A stretch of DNA of 64,000 bases from Symsagittifera roscoffensis (Eukaryota; Xenacoelomorpha; Acoela; Convolutidae): positions 20,117,996-20,181,995 of the forward strand of contig NC_087066.1 in NCBI RefSeq assembly GCF_963678635.1, written 5' to 3'. Of this stretch, positions 10,889 through 21,287 are shown piece by piece. The notes beneath the pieces were generated by a model. That model was not told where the DNA came from. It ran no database searches and saw nothing but the letters and a program-made list of their open reading frames with translations. The position numbers were made by a program, and so were the translations under genes. Numbering within the stretch: position 1 is the stretch's first letter; each line of letters starts with the position of its first letter.

Positions 10889-11525
10889 GGTAGGGATATT
10901 TTAAGATGCATGTGATTTCGTTTATTGTCGTATTGTTGAATTTCCGCCAATATCGGAGTAAGGTTTTATTTCCTAAACTTGTGAAATCGGCTTTAATGTG
11001 TTTTCTTTTGACTTTGTGCCAAGACCTAACTTGTTTGATAACAAGTGCAAAATTTTGATATTTCTGCTATATCTGAAGTGTTAATGCTTCTATGTTGGAA
11101 GAAAAAAATTTTGAATTTCGTTCTCTGATAGAGGAATATTATCTAGTGGGTATTGTAAATCAAAAACTTTGTTAATTGTTTAGTTTGACTTGATTCGAGA
11201 GGGCCTGACACTTTTTAATTTCAATCCTCTTTTCTTGTTAAGAGCAATGACTTATTTCGCTGTGATTTTTGCTCATGAGTTTTCAGTTATCTGTAGTTTT
11301 TATCTATGATTAATATGGTATTGGTTTATAGTTATACTCTACCTAATAAATCTACTTTGTAGTTGTTGTTTTGACAATCTACATTTAGTGGAAAAAGTTC
11401 TATGGTATTTATCTGTTTGGTATCGGTGTCAATTTTAATGCGTTTCCACATTCTAATCGTGGTGATGTTTCTCTCTTGCAAGAAAAATTTTTAAATTTTG
11501 CGGTATTTCTGCAGTTGTTTTTCGT

Positions 11526-11720
11526 TTACGTAGTTTGGGTGGTGTATTTCGACCAAGCAAGATTTTTGCCTACTGTCCAAACTGTATGAAGGTTTGAAAT
11601 TTTCATTGAATTGAATTGAAATATATATTTCCTATAATTGGGGTTAGACTTTCGTGTAAACAGAAAAAAATTTTGGATTTTGATCTGTAAATAAAATTGT
11701 TGGATGTTTTGATCCAGCAA
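11526..11720 (-). pseudogene. RNase H C-terminal fragment
   Basis: A 64-codon frame whose middle part (NPNYRKYIFQFNSMKISNLH, then TVWTVGKNLAW) matches the end of Ty3/Gypsy RNase H, where an R-x-x-R-F-Q-L-like strand is followed by a G-K-x-N-x-x-A-D motif. The expected terminal A-D-x-L-S-R is altered. It lies between the RT thumb and integrase as expected. Confidence 0.6.
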
Positions 11721-11815
11721 TTAAGAATTATGCTGAGAGTGATCATATGGATTCTGTACATTTTCTCATATGGGTTCTCCTTTTGTGAAAATCCTTAAAT
11801 TTGCTGATATACGGT

Positions 11816-12025
11816 TCATTTTGTTAGGGCCTTGATGAGATTGTACAAATTTTGCGCCAATTCCAAAATTGATAGCGTAGAAGGATTGATTTGTAGAAAG
11901 AATTCTTGGATTTTCTTTTTATTGGATGAAGCTACGAGTTTTATAATTGCATCCGTTCGGGATTTTAGAGCTGTTTTTGTGGTACCTTCAATTATTTGTC
12001 CAAGGAATTTTACACGACTGAGCAA
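11816..12025 (-). pseudogene. RT thumb/connection fragment
   Basis: The segment VKFLGQIIEG is the conserved F-L-G-H-x-I block at the end of the RT palm in Ty3/Gypsy elements, followed by the K-x-x-x-I-x-x-L connection sequence. Here the usual H is Q. The frame ends soon after in unrelated-looking sequence. Confidence 0.75.
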
Positions 12026-12540
12026 AAAAAAATTGATTTGTCTGAGGCTGCTTTCATGCTTTCTTGTAACACGATTTGGTTATATTTATCTAAGACTTTG
12101 AACATTTCTTGATTTTTGCTTTATTTGTGATTGTATGAAAACATTGTCCAAATATGTAATGACCTTTTTACTCAAACTTTTGGCTTAGATATTTTACTCA
12201 TACAAGCAGAAAAAGCAGCATTTTACTCATGCATGGAAAAAGCAACAGATGTTATTATAGAGATAAAGTTAATGTAGAATGGTCTGAGATATCGTTGCAT
12301 TTTATGAAAAAATTTAGTTAAAAGTTTAGCATTCCAAGGAATTTTACACAAGTGATTAAAAATGTGATTTGTCTGGGGCTGCTTCCCTGCTTTCTTTTCA
12401 CACTTTGTTTATTTCTTGTTTTGTTAGTGATTCTGTGAAAATTTTTTCCGAATAGGTCATGACGTTTTTTCTTGAAAAAGTTGGTCTAAAGAGCTTACTC
12501 TTAAAAGCAAAAACGCTGCAGGTCCTAAAAATATGCCGTA
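11996..12540. repeat. Tandem duplication within the decayed RT
   Basis: Sequence near 11996-12200 recurs diverged at about 12330-12540. CCAAGGAATTTTACAC at 12000 and 12336 and the following TGATTTGTCTG-GGCTGCTT stretch align with the same spacing. The two copies both derive from the RT palm region, so the element carries a partial internal duplication of roughly 330 bp. Confidence 0.6.
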
Positions 12541-12684
12541 AATTAGTCTATAAAATTGGTGTTTTTGATTTCCTATAACAAATTGTGTCAATCTACGTGA
12601 TTGTTTGTCTAATGGCATTTGATTATATGAACTATATATATATGCGGTAATATAATAGTTTGCATTAATTTTTGTGTGCTTCAC
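12457..12684 (-). pseudogene. RT palm fragment
   Basis: Contains YNQMPLDKQSRRLTQFV, the R-x-T-A-F-like block, then a G-P-A-A-F segment equivalent to G-L-x-N-A-P-x-x-F in Ty3/Gypsy RT. Order and spacing fit RT. The catalytic Y-x-D-D block that should follow is not recognisable because the sequence passes into the duplicated, frameshifted stretch. Confidence 0.75.
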
Positions 12685-12946
12685 TTGTTTTGATTCTATG
12701 GGTCAATGGCATTTTTTCAATCATTTAGAGAGTTCTTCAAATATCGTGCAACTAGAATGATTTTGAGTGCTTCTCTTTTAGCGAAAATAATAACTGGATT
12801 TATAAATGTGTTCTCTTTATTTTGTCACATTTTTAATTTCATATTGCCATTTTATGTTGAAAATATATTTTGTCGTATTGATAAATTCATTTTGTTATAG
12901 AATGTCTGAAAGTCTGTTTACTTTGTCTTGCAAATGTAGTGGAACT

Positions 12947-13240
12947 TTACTTGCGCCTTACTTCTTGAAAATTGCGTCGGCTGTAAGTAGAAGGTGTAGT
13001 GGTGAGGGTATTTCCCAAATCAAATTTTGATTTGGCCTTAACCATGGGATATTTTAGTAATAATTCTGCTAATTCTTCAATTTCTTGCTGACTAATTTGA
13101 AAATGTTGAAAATTAAACTTTGTCAGAAACTGTTGTTGTTTATCTGTATATTTTGAGATTTGAAATTTTGTTTTAAGATAAGGAGTTTTTGAGAAATCAT
13201 CTGTGCTTCTTTTTGACTCGTTTAAAACATTATTGACCAA
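12947..13240 (-). pseudogene. pol segment upstream of RT
   Basis: A 97-codon Lys/Gln-rich frame that ends close to the RT palm. ISQQEIEELAELLLKYPMV fits the helix that precedes the first RT block in Ty3/Gypsy pol, where the strand K-S-K-F-D-x-G follows. No catalytic residue is expected here. Confidence 0.55.
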
Positions 13241-13252
13241 TTTCTTTTAGTT

Positions 13253-14076
13253 TTAAGATACTGTTTTTACTCTGTATGCTCTTTCTTGTGTAGGGTGAAT
13301 TGTTGCACTTCTTTGGCAATATCCTAGCAGTCCTGAAGAAAGTGTAATTTTGTATTGTAAATTATTGTATACGTGTAATGCTATTGTGACTGTTTTTGTA
13401 TTTTTAATTTTTTTTATAGATGATTTAAAGGTCAGACATAAATAGTTTCTGTGTATTCTGATCATTGTTATATTGCTGAGCTTGGTTGATAGAATTGTCA
13501 TACGCATGTCTCGTGAGTGGTTTCAAATGTTTTCTTTGCTAATTGTATATAGGATAAAATTTTGAGAAAATTGAGGGTTGCTTATTCAATATTTGAAAAA
13601 CTGTTAGAGATGTATTATTGAGTTTTGTGCAGTTTATTGAATTATTGAAATAAATTGCTGTTTACTGTTTAAGATGTTTATTTTTAAAATATCTTTTGTA
13701 ATGAATGGTATTCCAATTATATTGTGTTTAATATATATTACATGGAACATTTGTTTGTAGTGTTTTTTTAAAATTTACTTTGTTCCATTGTTCTTAACTT
13801 AGGTTCTCAAATAGGTTATTTTTTCTGGTAAAAATTCGATTCAAATGGTGTTTCGTATTCATGTTCTATTCTAGACATGTTAAAACTTAATGTGTTTTCT
13901 GTTTCAGTTTCTTCATCTGTGCTTTCACATTGTATATGGCTTACTTGCAATTCTGAAGTTTCTGTAATGTCAATACCTGGGGGGTCTGCGCTTGTTTCAT
14001 TTTTAGATTGTACTTGATTGAATTGACTTTGATGTTTTGGTGTACTACGTCTGCAGTTTTGATTTTGTCTCTTCAA
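13253..14076 (-). pseudogene. gag-pol linker and protease-region remnants
   Basis: Frames at 13253-13507 and 13816-14076, with fragmentary coding between them, continue pol upstream of RT. The upstream one is Glu/Ser/Thr-rich and acidic, the other is basic. An intact D-T/S-G catalytic motif of retropepsin was not found in any minus frame here, so the protease core is lost or too altered to see. Confidence 0.45.
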
Positions 14077-14089
14077 TTATTGTGAAGTA

Positions 14090-14640
14090 TTTCGACGTGG
14101 TGACAGAGAATAATTCCTTAATCTGTTTTGATAGTTGTTGTTTCTCTTTCTAGAAATATCACGAGATTTACTGAGGTATTTGTGATGATACGGTCTGTTG
14201 TTAGAGCAGTTTTGTGATCTATTATTGTAGTAGTCTCGATTACAATTAAATAAATAATCTCGATAGCGGTTGTTTGAAAAATTTCTTCAGCGGCCATTTG
14301 AAACGTTTCTTCTCAGACGTTTTCTATTTGAACGGTTTCTATTATATTTCGAGTATTTACTGCTATTAGAATTCGGTGTACAGTAATTATTTCGATACTG
14401 ATGGTTTTGACTGTTTGATCTGCTACATCGATTTAGTGAATAGTTCTGTAAACTTCATCGATCTCGTGATCTTCCGCGAAAATTTTTAGAATGAGGGGAT
14501 TGTGATCGGTTATTACTGTAGCTATTTGGGAGTGGTTTTCCTGAGCCATTATAAACTTTAATGTTTTTATTGGTAAAATCTGATCAATTTTCATATATTG
14601 ATAAAAAGGTTTTGTGATTTTTGTATTTTGGTGGTTTATC
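14090..14640 (-). pseudogene. Gag C-terminal Arg/Asn/Ser-rich tail
   Basis: Read on the minus strand, this stretch encodes repeated RS, RN and NNR-type residues (for example SQSPHSKNFRGRSRDR), broken by a few stops. Just upstream, near 14650-14670, WCNKC keeps the first two cysteines of a zinc knuckle but the rest is disrupted by stops. Together they look like the nucleic-acid-binding end of Gag. Confidence 0.55.
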
Positions 14641-14649
14641 TCACTATTT

Positions 14650-15431
14650 TATTTCACATTTATTACACCATTTTTGAATGATGGTTTACCTTAATGAGTT
14701 GGGTTCCTTTCAAAGATGTTTAGGTTTTAAGTAATTTTTTTGCTAAATTACTGTCACATTCTTGAATATTGTTAACACGTGATGTTGTTTGAACATTACT
14801 TCCGTACTGTAGCTTCAAAATTTCCGTTTCCTCTAGTTTCATCTTGTTTCAGCTTGTTTTAATTTGTCTACTAGTTTTCGGAAATCTAGATCGGTTTCTC
14901 CTATTGATGATGAATGCGATGCTCTCTTTCATGTCGCAGTTTTTTGTCATTGTGGTGTCAAAGTCATTATTAGAATTTATTTCATTTTTGTAATTTTGTT
15001 ATCATGTGCATCAGGAGAATTTTTATGAATAAGCGTTTCGTACTTGAGTTTCGATTCTGACTGGTAACCTCTGTATTGTTTCTTTCGGAAGCCTCTAAAT
15101 TTCGAAGCATTAAACACTTTGGGGTTGTTTGTTCAGAGTCTTTTTTTTGAAATTTTTGTGTAAATCGTTCCGAATCGGATTTAATATCTAGGGCTTAATT
15201 TGAAAACCATTTTTGAGCTGCGCCATTGAGTGTGGTTTGGATTAAATTTGATATCCAATTTTGATGCAGAGGTGTATTTATAGTTTCTGGGACCATATTT
15301 AAGATTAAATTTGCTGTAACCGAATTTAAGTAGCCTTCTACCGAGTATTCAGGATCTGTTCCTGTAAATAACATGAATGATTTATTAAATTTTATAGATG
15401 ATTCACTGATAATGTATGAACTCATTGTCAT
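14650..15431 (-). pseudogene. Gag N-terminal/capsid fragment
   Basis: The best frame is 15195-15431 (78 codons, starting at an ATG) with FTGTDPEYSVEGYLNSVTAN and TTLNGAAQKWFSN, the pattern of the retrotransposon gag domain in which a W-F-x-x-L helix ends the first half. Downstream to about 14850 the homology continues in other frames. It would form the particle shell. The ATG at 15431 is a reasonable gag start because no protein-like sequence continues upstream in frame. Confidence 0.7.
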
Positions 15432-16380
15432 TTGGAGTGATTCTGCTGTGATTTAAATTTGTGTAACGATTTAAAGTTGATTTTTCATGTTGTTATAAAT
15501 AGCGAGGTAATGGGATTTCGTTTCTTATTGATTCGGGTTGGTACTTTGGGTTTTTGTAAAATTTTGTGATTGTATGTTAGTTTTAGTTGGTGCTAGATGT
15601 TGTCGTTGAGGACAAATTTGTTGCATTTGCCTTGGTTTTTGAGAGTTTATGTAAGGTTAGAAAAAATCTGGTTAAAAAAATCATCTGGTTGATCTTTTAG
15701 GTGATGCCAGATTTTGCTTTGAGGAGGTTTTTGATGCATTTGCGTTGGTTTCTGAGAGTATAAGTAAGTTTAGAAAATATCCGGTTGAAAAATGTTATCT
15801 GGTTGATCTATATTACTCCAGTGATTTTTTCGTTGTTCTTTTTTATAATGTTGCTGGTTTTGATTAAAATAATCTTCATCTTCAGATTAGTGCGGTTGGT
15901 TTCTTATGAATTGACTGTTATTTGGGTTTTAATTTTGTTGAAAAAAATAGGTAATTTACAATTCTGTCGGTCTGAGGGTTTCTTTTATTGTTAAAATTAC
16001 AGATTGAGATTCTGGTTTTGGCGCCTGTTGAGTATAATTGTGTTCTTGTGATTGATTTTATGTTGTATATAGTGCTCTTGCTATTGGATTAGTAATATTT
16101 TTATCAGCAAAAAAATCAAAATTATGATTTGGAAAGTTATTTCCACTTGAGTGTCATTACTGATTGTGAGGTCATTTTTTAGCCATTGGTCTCTTTGTTT
16201 GATTTTCTATGTGTGAATATTTTGCGTTCTATATTTCTATGTGTGAACGACTGATGTTTTGTTTCTGATTGTTTTTTCGTTTTTGGAAAAGCTGTTTTTT
16301 TATTATATGGTGTTGAATTTGTTGGATAATTGGGAGAAACATTTTGTTGTGTTGTTATAGCTAGAATTGCAACTATTTTT
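15432..16380. other. AT-rich region 5' of gag, possible LTR/leader
   Basis: Where the 5' LTR and leader of the minus-strand element should be. A diverged internal repeat is visible: GTTGGTGCTAGATGTTG... near 15590-15670 resembles 15700-15785 (both end in a TTGCGTTGGTTTTTGAGAGT-like run). No primer-binding site or LTR border was recognised. Confidence 0.35.
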
Positions 16381-16763
16381 TCATTTACAAAGTGTGATTG
16401 AGTTTGGATATCTAGTTCTGTTAGTTTCAGTACCGTTAATGGTTTCCTGTGTATTGATAAAGGTTGACTTTAAACTATTGTTCCTTTTTCTATCATTAAA
16501 TATTGCGTTATGATTTAAGAATGTGGTGCCCGTTCTGAGTGGAGTTACTTTTAAATAGTTTCTGTGTGCGGAAATAGTTGCAATTGCTGCACTTGAAATA
16601 TCATGTGGGGTATTATAATATAATACATGAGACCATTCCAGGGTCCCATACATGAACTGTTTTGTCTGCTAATATTAATTCGTCGTTTGTTAGTGGTCTG
16701 AAACTTATTGCTGCTTGTGAAATTAGATCTATATTGTTGTGGAATTATTCTATCATGAACCAT
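16381..16763 (-). pseudogene. Unidentified coding relic upstream of gag
   Basis: Two overlapping minus-strand frames (16381-16653 and 16551-16763) read like protein and appear to be one ancestral frame broken by a shift near 16620. The composition is Asn/Thr/Ile-rich with several N-x-S/T sites. No family is recognised. It could be the 3' end of another retroelement or an accessory ORF. Confidence 0.3.
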
Positions 16764-17560
16764 CCTAGATTTATTTTAAATCATTTTTAAATATTTGTGA
16801 TATTTCACAACCGGTGAGTGTTTCACAAATGCAGTCTAGGAACTGTGAAAAAAAAACTCAATTTCGCGTCCTTTTATTGCGTGCCGAGATATATGTGGTG
16901 GTGATACAATAATTGTTTCATTTATTTCTAATTTAGAAAAGTAACTTTAATTTATGGCAAAACATCATATGTGAAAGTATAATTTGCTCTATGTGAGTTT
17001 TGATTTTTAGTATTTTAGATAAATTCAGTAAAAATTTTCGAGAAATCTAACTCTATATCATCTGTTTGTATTCAGCGTGATGGTTGTTTTGATTATGGTG
17101 GTGATAGAATTGCTATAGTAACTATTCCATAATGTGAAGTGATGTTACTGATATTTGGTAGGTGTTATTGATAACAACTGATATTTTCAGACTGTTGGCC
17201 CTTACTATTTTTGTGAGACTAACTTAATCCTGGGGGATAGAATGTGGAGTATAGATGGGTTGGAGAGAGAGTATGTACTTTCGTTCGAATGATTGAATAA
17301 TTTCTCGAGTGGTGAAAATCTTTAAGAAATTTGGTCCTACTTAGGGTGTGATTTCTGATCAAGTGTTGGAGAATATAAACCAATCCACAAGGTTCAAGTA
17401 TAATTAGAACAAAAGTAGATTGTTTGGTACTATTTCAAATCTTACTAATTTTAAGATTTGTTTTCGTATGGGTCGACTAAGAGGAGGGGCTCGAATGAGG
17501 GACGAGCAACCGAAGTTTTTCTCTGTATATCTGATATCAAACGGTTATTTAATTGCAAAA
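16764..17560. other. Spacer before the long-unit array
   Basis: AT-rich DNA with no gene. It contains a short GC-rich patch at about 17468-17515 immediately left of the array boundary. Confidence 0.4.
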
Positions 17561-18457
17561 TTTCAGTTCTTGCTGGGTTAATTGTAAAGGTTGGATAAAT
17601 AATCTACTTTTGAGTCCGTTAGACATTTGTTTTAAGAGGTGTGAGATAATCAAGTATTTTTCAAATTGATTCAAAATTAAAATTAAGTTGAAAATTGAAG
17701 ATTTAAGGATAGCCTTAATGATCTGGCTTAATGAGGATTTCAGGTGTATTCTGAACATTTCAAATAAAGATAGGCTTCAGCATCGAAAAATTTTGTTTAA
17801 AGTTAAAGATTTAAAAAATATTATTTCTTTGAGTATTTATGTGCTATATTTTAGATGAAAAACTAAAAAAGCAGGACGGGTGAGAGAATGAAGATATGAG
17901 TCTTTGAGAAGCAAGGAAATTTTTATAATTTTGAGGAAACTACTTTAAGTTTTTATACCGACTAATTTTTGTGTTTCTTGTTCAATTAATTTTTAATTTT
18001 ACAAAAGTGTTAAAAATACCGCAGATTTAAAAGAAACTGTTGTTGCAGTTCTACTTTTTTTGTCTTGTTTTTAAATATTATTAGTTTTACATCATTGAAA
18101 GGTATATGTCTTGGAAATGAATCTTACTGCTTCAAGTAATTTATCTCATTTTAGTGAATGAAAGCGCACTGCATTGATAATCTTGTAGAGAAATAGTCGT
18201 TTCAGTATTCTTTTTTGTTTCACGACGTAGAAAAACTCGGACCGATATTTGGATTTTGACCTGGTGTAAGCTTGAATTCAATGTGGTGTTGATTGGACTT
18301 ATTGAGACGTGGAGGTGAGTTTTAAATACTTCCGAACATTTTATGTATTTGAATTGTAGATTTTATGTCTATTTTGATTTTGCTAAATCTAAATTTGTTG
18401 AGGTCTTGTTCGAGATTCTTGATCTTACGAGTTGATTCTATGTGCGGGGTGGCTCAC

Positions 18458-18640
18458 TCATAGATTAATTTCAGATAAAGTACACCGTCTGTTCGTCACA
18501 ATCTTGTTTTCGGCCGGATAGATTCTTGCAACTTTTAATACCGGTCCTAATCTTACTGTTATATCTCCTAGTCTCAGTAGAATTAGTGTATACTGGTGTT
18601 TGCGAGATAAAATATCAAGAAATGTTCTGGGAAAGAGCAA
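18458..18640 (-). pseudogene. Conserved minus-strand frame of the array unit (representative copy)
   Basis: A 60-codon frame repeated once per complete unit, at 18458, 20041, 22186, 23596, 25006 and 28155, with a diverged copy near 26590 that lost the ATG. The peptide ends in NKIVTNRRCTLSEINL and a stop. In the second array at 62086 and 63399 the diverged sequence keeps TNRRCTLSQITQ followed by a stop at exactly the homologous codon. That is compatible with the end of an ancestral coding sequence, but nucleotide conservation alone could also give it. No protein family is recognised, and no start upstream of the Met is supported. Confidence 0.35.
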
Positions 18641-18663
18641 CTGCTTGCTAAACTAAAATAATC

Positions 18664-18702
18664 TTGTTATGGCTGAACCTGTAAATAGATTCAGCCTAAC
18701 AA
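18664..18702. repeat. 13-bp hairpin present in each array unit
   Basis: TTGTTATGGCTGAA and TTCAGCCTAACAA pair over 13 bp with one bulged base and a loop of about 12 nt. The element recurs in every complete unit (for example near 20247, 22392, 23802, 25212 and 26802), with a few substitutions that weaken the outer pairs. It lies 5' of the minus-strand frame and just before a GTAAGT-like motif on the plus strand. Confidence 0.7.
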
Positions 18703-18963
18703 ATTATTGTAAGTATTACTTATGCATCATAATTGGTTCATAAGAAGTATTTTATAGAGATAGTTTATCATTAACATAATTGGATAAAAATACAAGTTTT
18801 AAACTGGTTCCAATTGGTCATTCTTATGATCTCTTTTATTCCATAGAGGCTGCTGAATGAGCCCAATTTTTTTGAAAAAAAACGTGGCCCAATTTTCGGT
18901 CTCCAATTTTTCATTTTGGGGATGAAAGCGCCCAATTTTTCATTCATTAGGGGTGCATTCAGT

Positions 18964-19092
18964 TTCCTTATTTCAGTTTAAATAGACAGAGCATAGATCA
19001 GTAAGTTTAAGGATTGGTAGAACAGAGGTAGTACAAAGGTCTTGGTTACTCAAGGAGTCGGTTTGAGTTTCTCGAGGAATATTTTTTTGCAG
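18964..19092 (+). other. Conserved splice-signal-like block of the array unit (representative)
   Basis: TTCCTTATTTCAG is followed by 24 nt (18977-19000), then GTAAGTTTAAGG, a 6-bp hairpin ACTCAA-TTGAGT (19048-19068) and a T-rich AATATTTTTTTG. The arrangement 3'-splice-like site, tiny exon, 5' donor, hairpin, Sm-site-like run is kept in all seven complete copies, and the 60 nt after the donor vary little. It could be a microexon remnant or a spliced-leader/snRNA-like gene. No transcript evidence exists here, and nothing identifies a known RNA family. Confidence 0.3.
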
Positions 19093-20726
19093 AAAAAGAG
19101 ATGAATAAGTCCAGTTTTCTAATTTTTTTCTCTTTGGTTTTCATTTCAGTTCTTCCTGGGTTAATTGTAAAGGTTGGATAATTAATCGAATTTTGAGTTC
19201 GTTAGACATCTGTTTTAAGAGGTGGGAGATGATCAAGTATTTTTCCAATTGATTCAAAATTAAAATTAAGTTGAAAATTGAAGATTTAAGGATAGCCTTA
19301 ATGATCTGGCTTAATGAGGATTTCAGGTGTTTTCTGAACTTTTCAAATAAAGATAGGCTTCAGCATCGAAAAAATTTGTTTAAATTTAAAAATTTAAGAG
19401 ATATTATTTCTTTGAGTATTTATGTGCTATTTTTTAGATGAAAAAACAAAAAAGCACGACGGGTGAGAGAATGAAGATATGAGTCTTTGAGAAGCAGGGA
19501 AATTTTTATAATTTTGAAGAAACTAATTTAAGTTTTTATACCGACTAATTTTTGTTTTTCTGTTCGATTAATTTTTAATTTTACAAAAGTGATAAAAATA
19601 CCGCAGATTTAAAAGAAACTGTTCTTGCAGTTCTACTTTTTTTTGTCTTGTTTTTAAATATTATTAGTTTTTCATCATTGAAAGGTATATGTCTTGGAAA
19701 TGAATCTTACTGCTCCAAATTTTTTATTTCATTTTAGTGAATGAAAGCGCACTGCATTGATAATCTTGTAGAGAAATAGTCGTTTCAGTATTCTTTTTTG
19801 TTTCACGACGTAGAAAAACTCGGACCGCTATTTGGATTTTGACCTGGAGTAAGCTTGAATTCAAGGTGGTGTTGATTGGACTTATTGAGACGTGGAGGCG
19901 AGTTTTAAATACTTCCGAACATCTTATGTATTTGAATCGTAGATTTTATGTCTATTTTGATTTTGCTAAATCTAAATTTGTTGAGGGTTTGTTCGAGATT
20001 CTTGGTCTTACGAGATGATTCTATGTGCGGGGTGGCTCACTCATAAATTAATTTCAGATAAAGTACCCCGTCTGTTCGTCACAATCTTGTTTTCGGTCGG
20101 ATAGATTCGTGCAACTTTTAAAACCGGTCCTAATCTTACTGTTATATCTCCTAGTCTCAGTAGAATTAGTGTATACTGGTGTTTGCGAGATAAAATATCA
20201 AGAACTGTTCTGGGAAAGAGCAACTGCTTGCTAAACTAAAATAATCCTGTTATGGCTGAACCTGTAAATAGATTCAGCCTAACAAATTATTGTAAGTGTT
20301 ACTTATGCATCATAATTGGTTCGTAAGAAGTTTTTTATAGAGATAGTTTATCATTAACATAATTGGATAAAAATACAAGTTTTAAACTGGTTCCAATTGG
20401 TCATTCTTATGATCTCTTTTATTCCATAGAGGCTGCTGAATGAGCCCAATTTTTTTGAAAAAAAAACGTGGCCCAATTTTCGGTCTCCAATTTTTCAATT
20501 TGGGGCTGAAACGCCCAATTTTTCATTCATTAGGGGATCATTCAGTTTCCTTATTTCAGTTTAAATAGACAGAGCATAGATCAGTAAGTTTAAGGATTGG
20601 TAGAACAGAGGTAGTACAAAGGTCTTGGTTACTCAAGGAGTCGGTTTGAGTTTCTCGAGGAATATTTTTTTGCAGAAAAAGAGATGAATAAGTCCAGTTT
20701 TCTAATTTTTTTCCCTTTGGTTTTCA

Positions 20727-21287
20727 TTTCAGTTCTTCCTGGGTTAATTGTAAAGGTTGGATAATTAATCGAATTTTGAGTTCGTTAGACATCTGTTTTA
20801 AGAGGTGGGAGATGATCAAGTATTTTTCAAATTGATTCAAAATTAAAATTAAGTTGAAAATTGAAGATTTAAGGATAGCCTTAATGATCTGGCTTAATGA
20901 GGATTTCAGGTGTTTTCTGAACTTTTTAAATAAAGATAGGCTTCAGCATCGAAAAAATTTGTTTAAATGTAAAAACTTAAGAGATATTATTTCTTTGAGT
21001 ATTTATGTGCTATATTTTAGATGAAAAAACAAAAAAGCACGACGGGTGAGAGAATGAAGATATGAGTCTTTGAGAAGCAGGGAACTTTTTATAATTTTGA
21101 AGAAACTAATTTAAGTTTTTATACCGACTAATTTTTGTGTTTCTTGTTCGATTAATTTTTAATTTTACAAAAGTGTTAAAAATACCGCAGATTTAAAAGA
21201 GTCGGTTTGAGTTTCTCGAGGAATATTTTTTTGCAGAAAAAGAGATGGTTAAGTCCAGTTTTCTAATTTTCATCCCTTTGGTTTTCA
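20727..21287. repeat. Truncated array unit
   Basis: This unit follows the consensus to about 21200 and then jumps to the GAGTCGGTTTGAGTTTCTCG block, skipping about 1022 bp. It therefore lacks the minus-strand frame and the hairpin. Confidence 0.85.

Larger units (their letters stand above)
7719..16763 (-). mobile_element. Second Ty3/Gypsy-type retroelement, AT-rich and heavily decayed
   Basis: Minus-strand traces in order from right to left: gag at 15431-14600, a basic Arg/Asn/Ser-rich tail to about 14090, protease-region and pre-RT segments, RT, RNase H end, and integrase at 10888-10212. This is the Ty3/Gypsy order (RT before integrase). Frames break every few hundred bases, and part of RT is internally duplicated. 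It belongs to a different family from the element at 1-4480: the sequences share no obvious similarity and the base composition differs. No LTR pair was found; the outer limits are set by the last coding traces. Confidence 0.8.

Noticed and set aside
18458-18640. The array frame as a histone H2A fragment
   Set aside because: A loose resemblance (I/F-P-R..., L-L-R-x-G) does not hold over a proper alignment: the glycine and valine positions are shifted, and no other H2A core motif lies upstream.
19010-19075. tRNA gene in the array unit (TGGTAGAACAG as A box, GGTTTGAG as B box)
   Set aside because: Spacing is suggestive, but neither an acceptor nor a T stem can be drawn, and the B box lacks its conserved CC.
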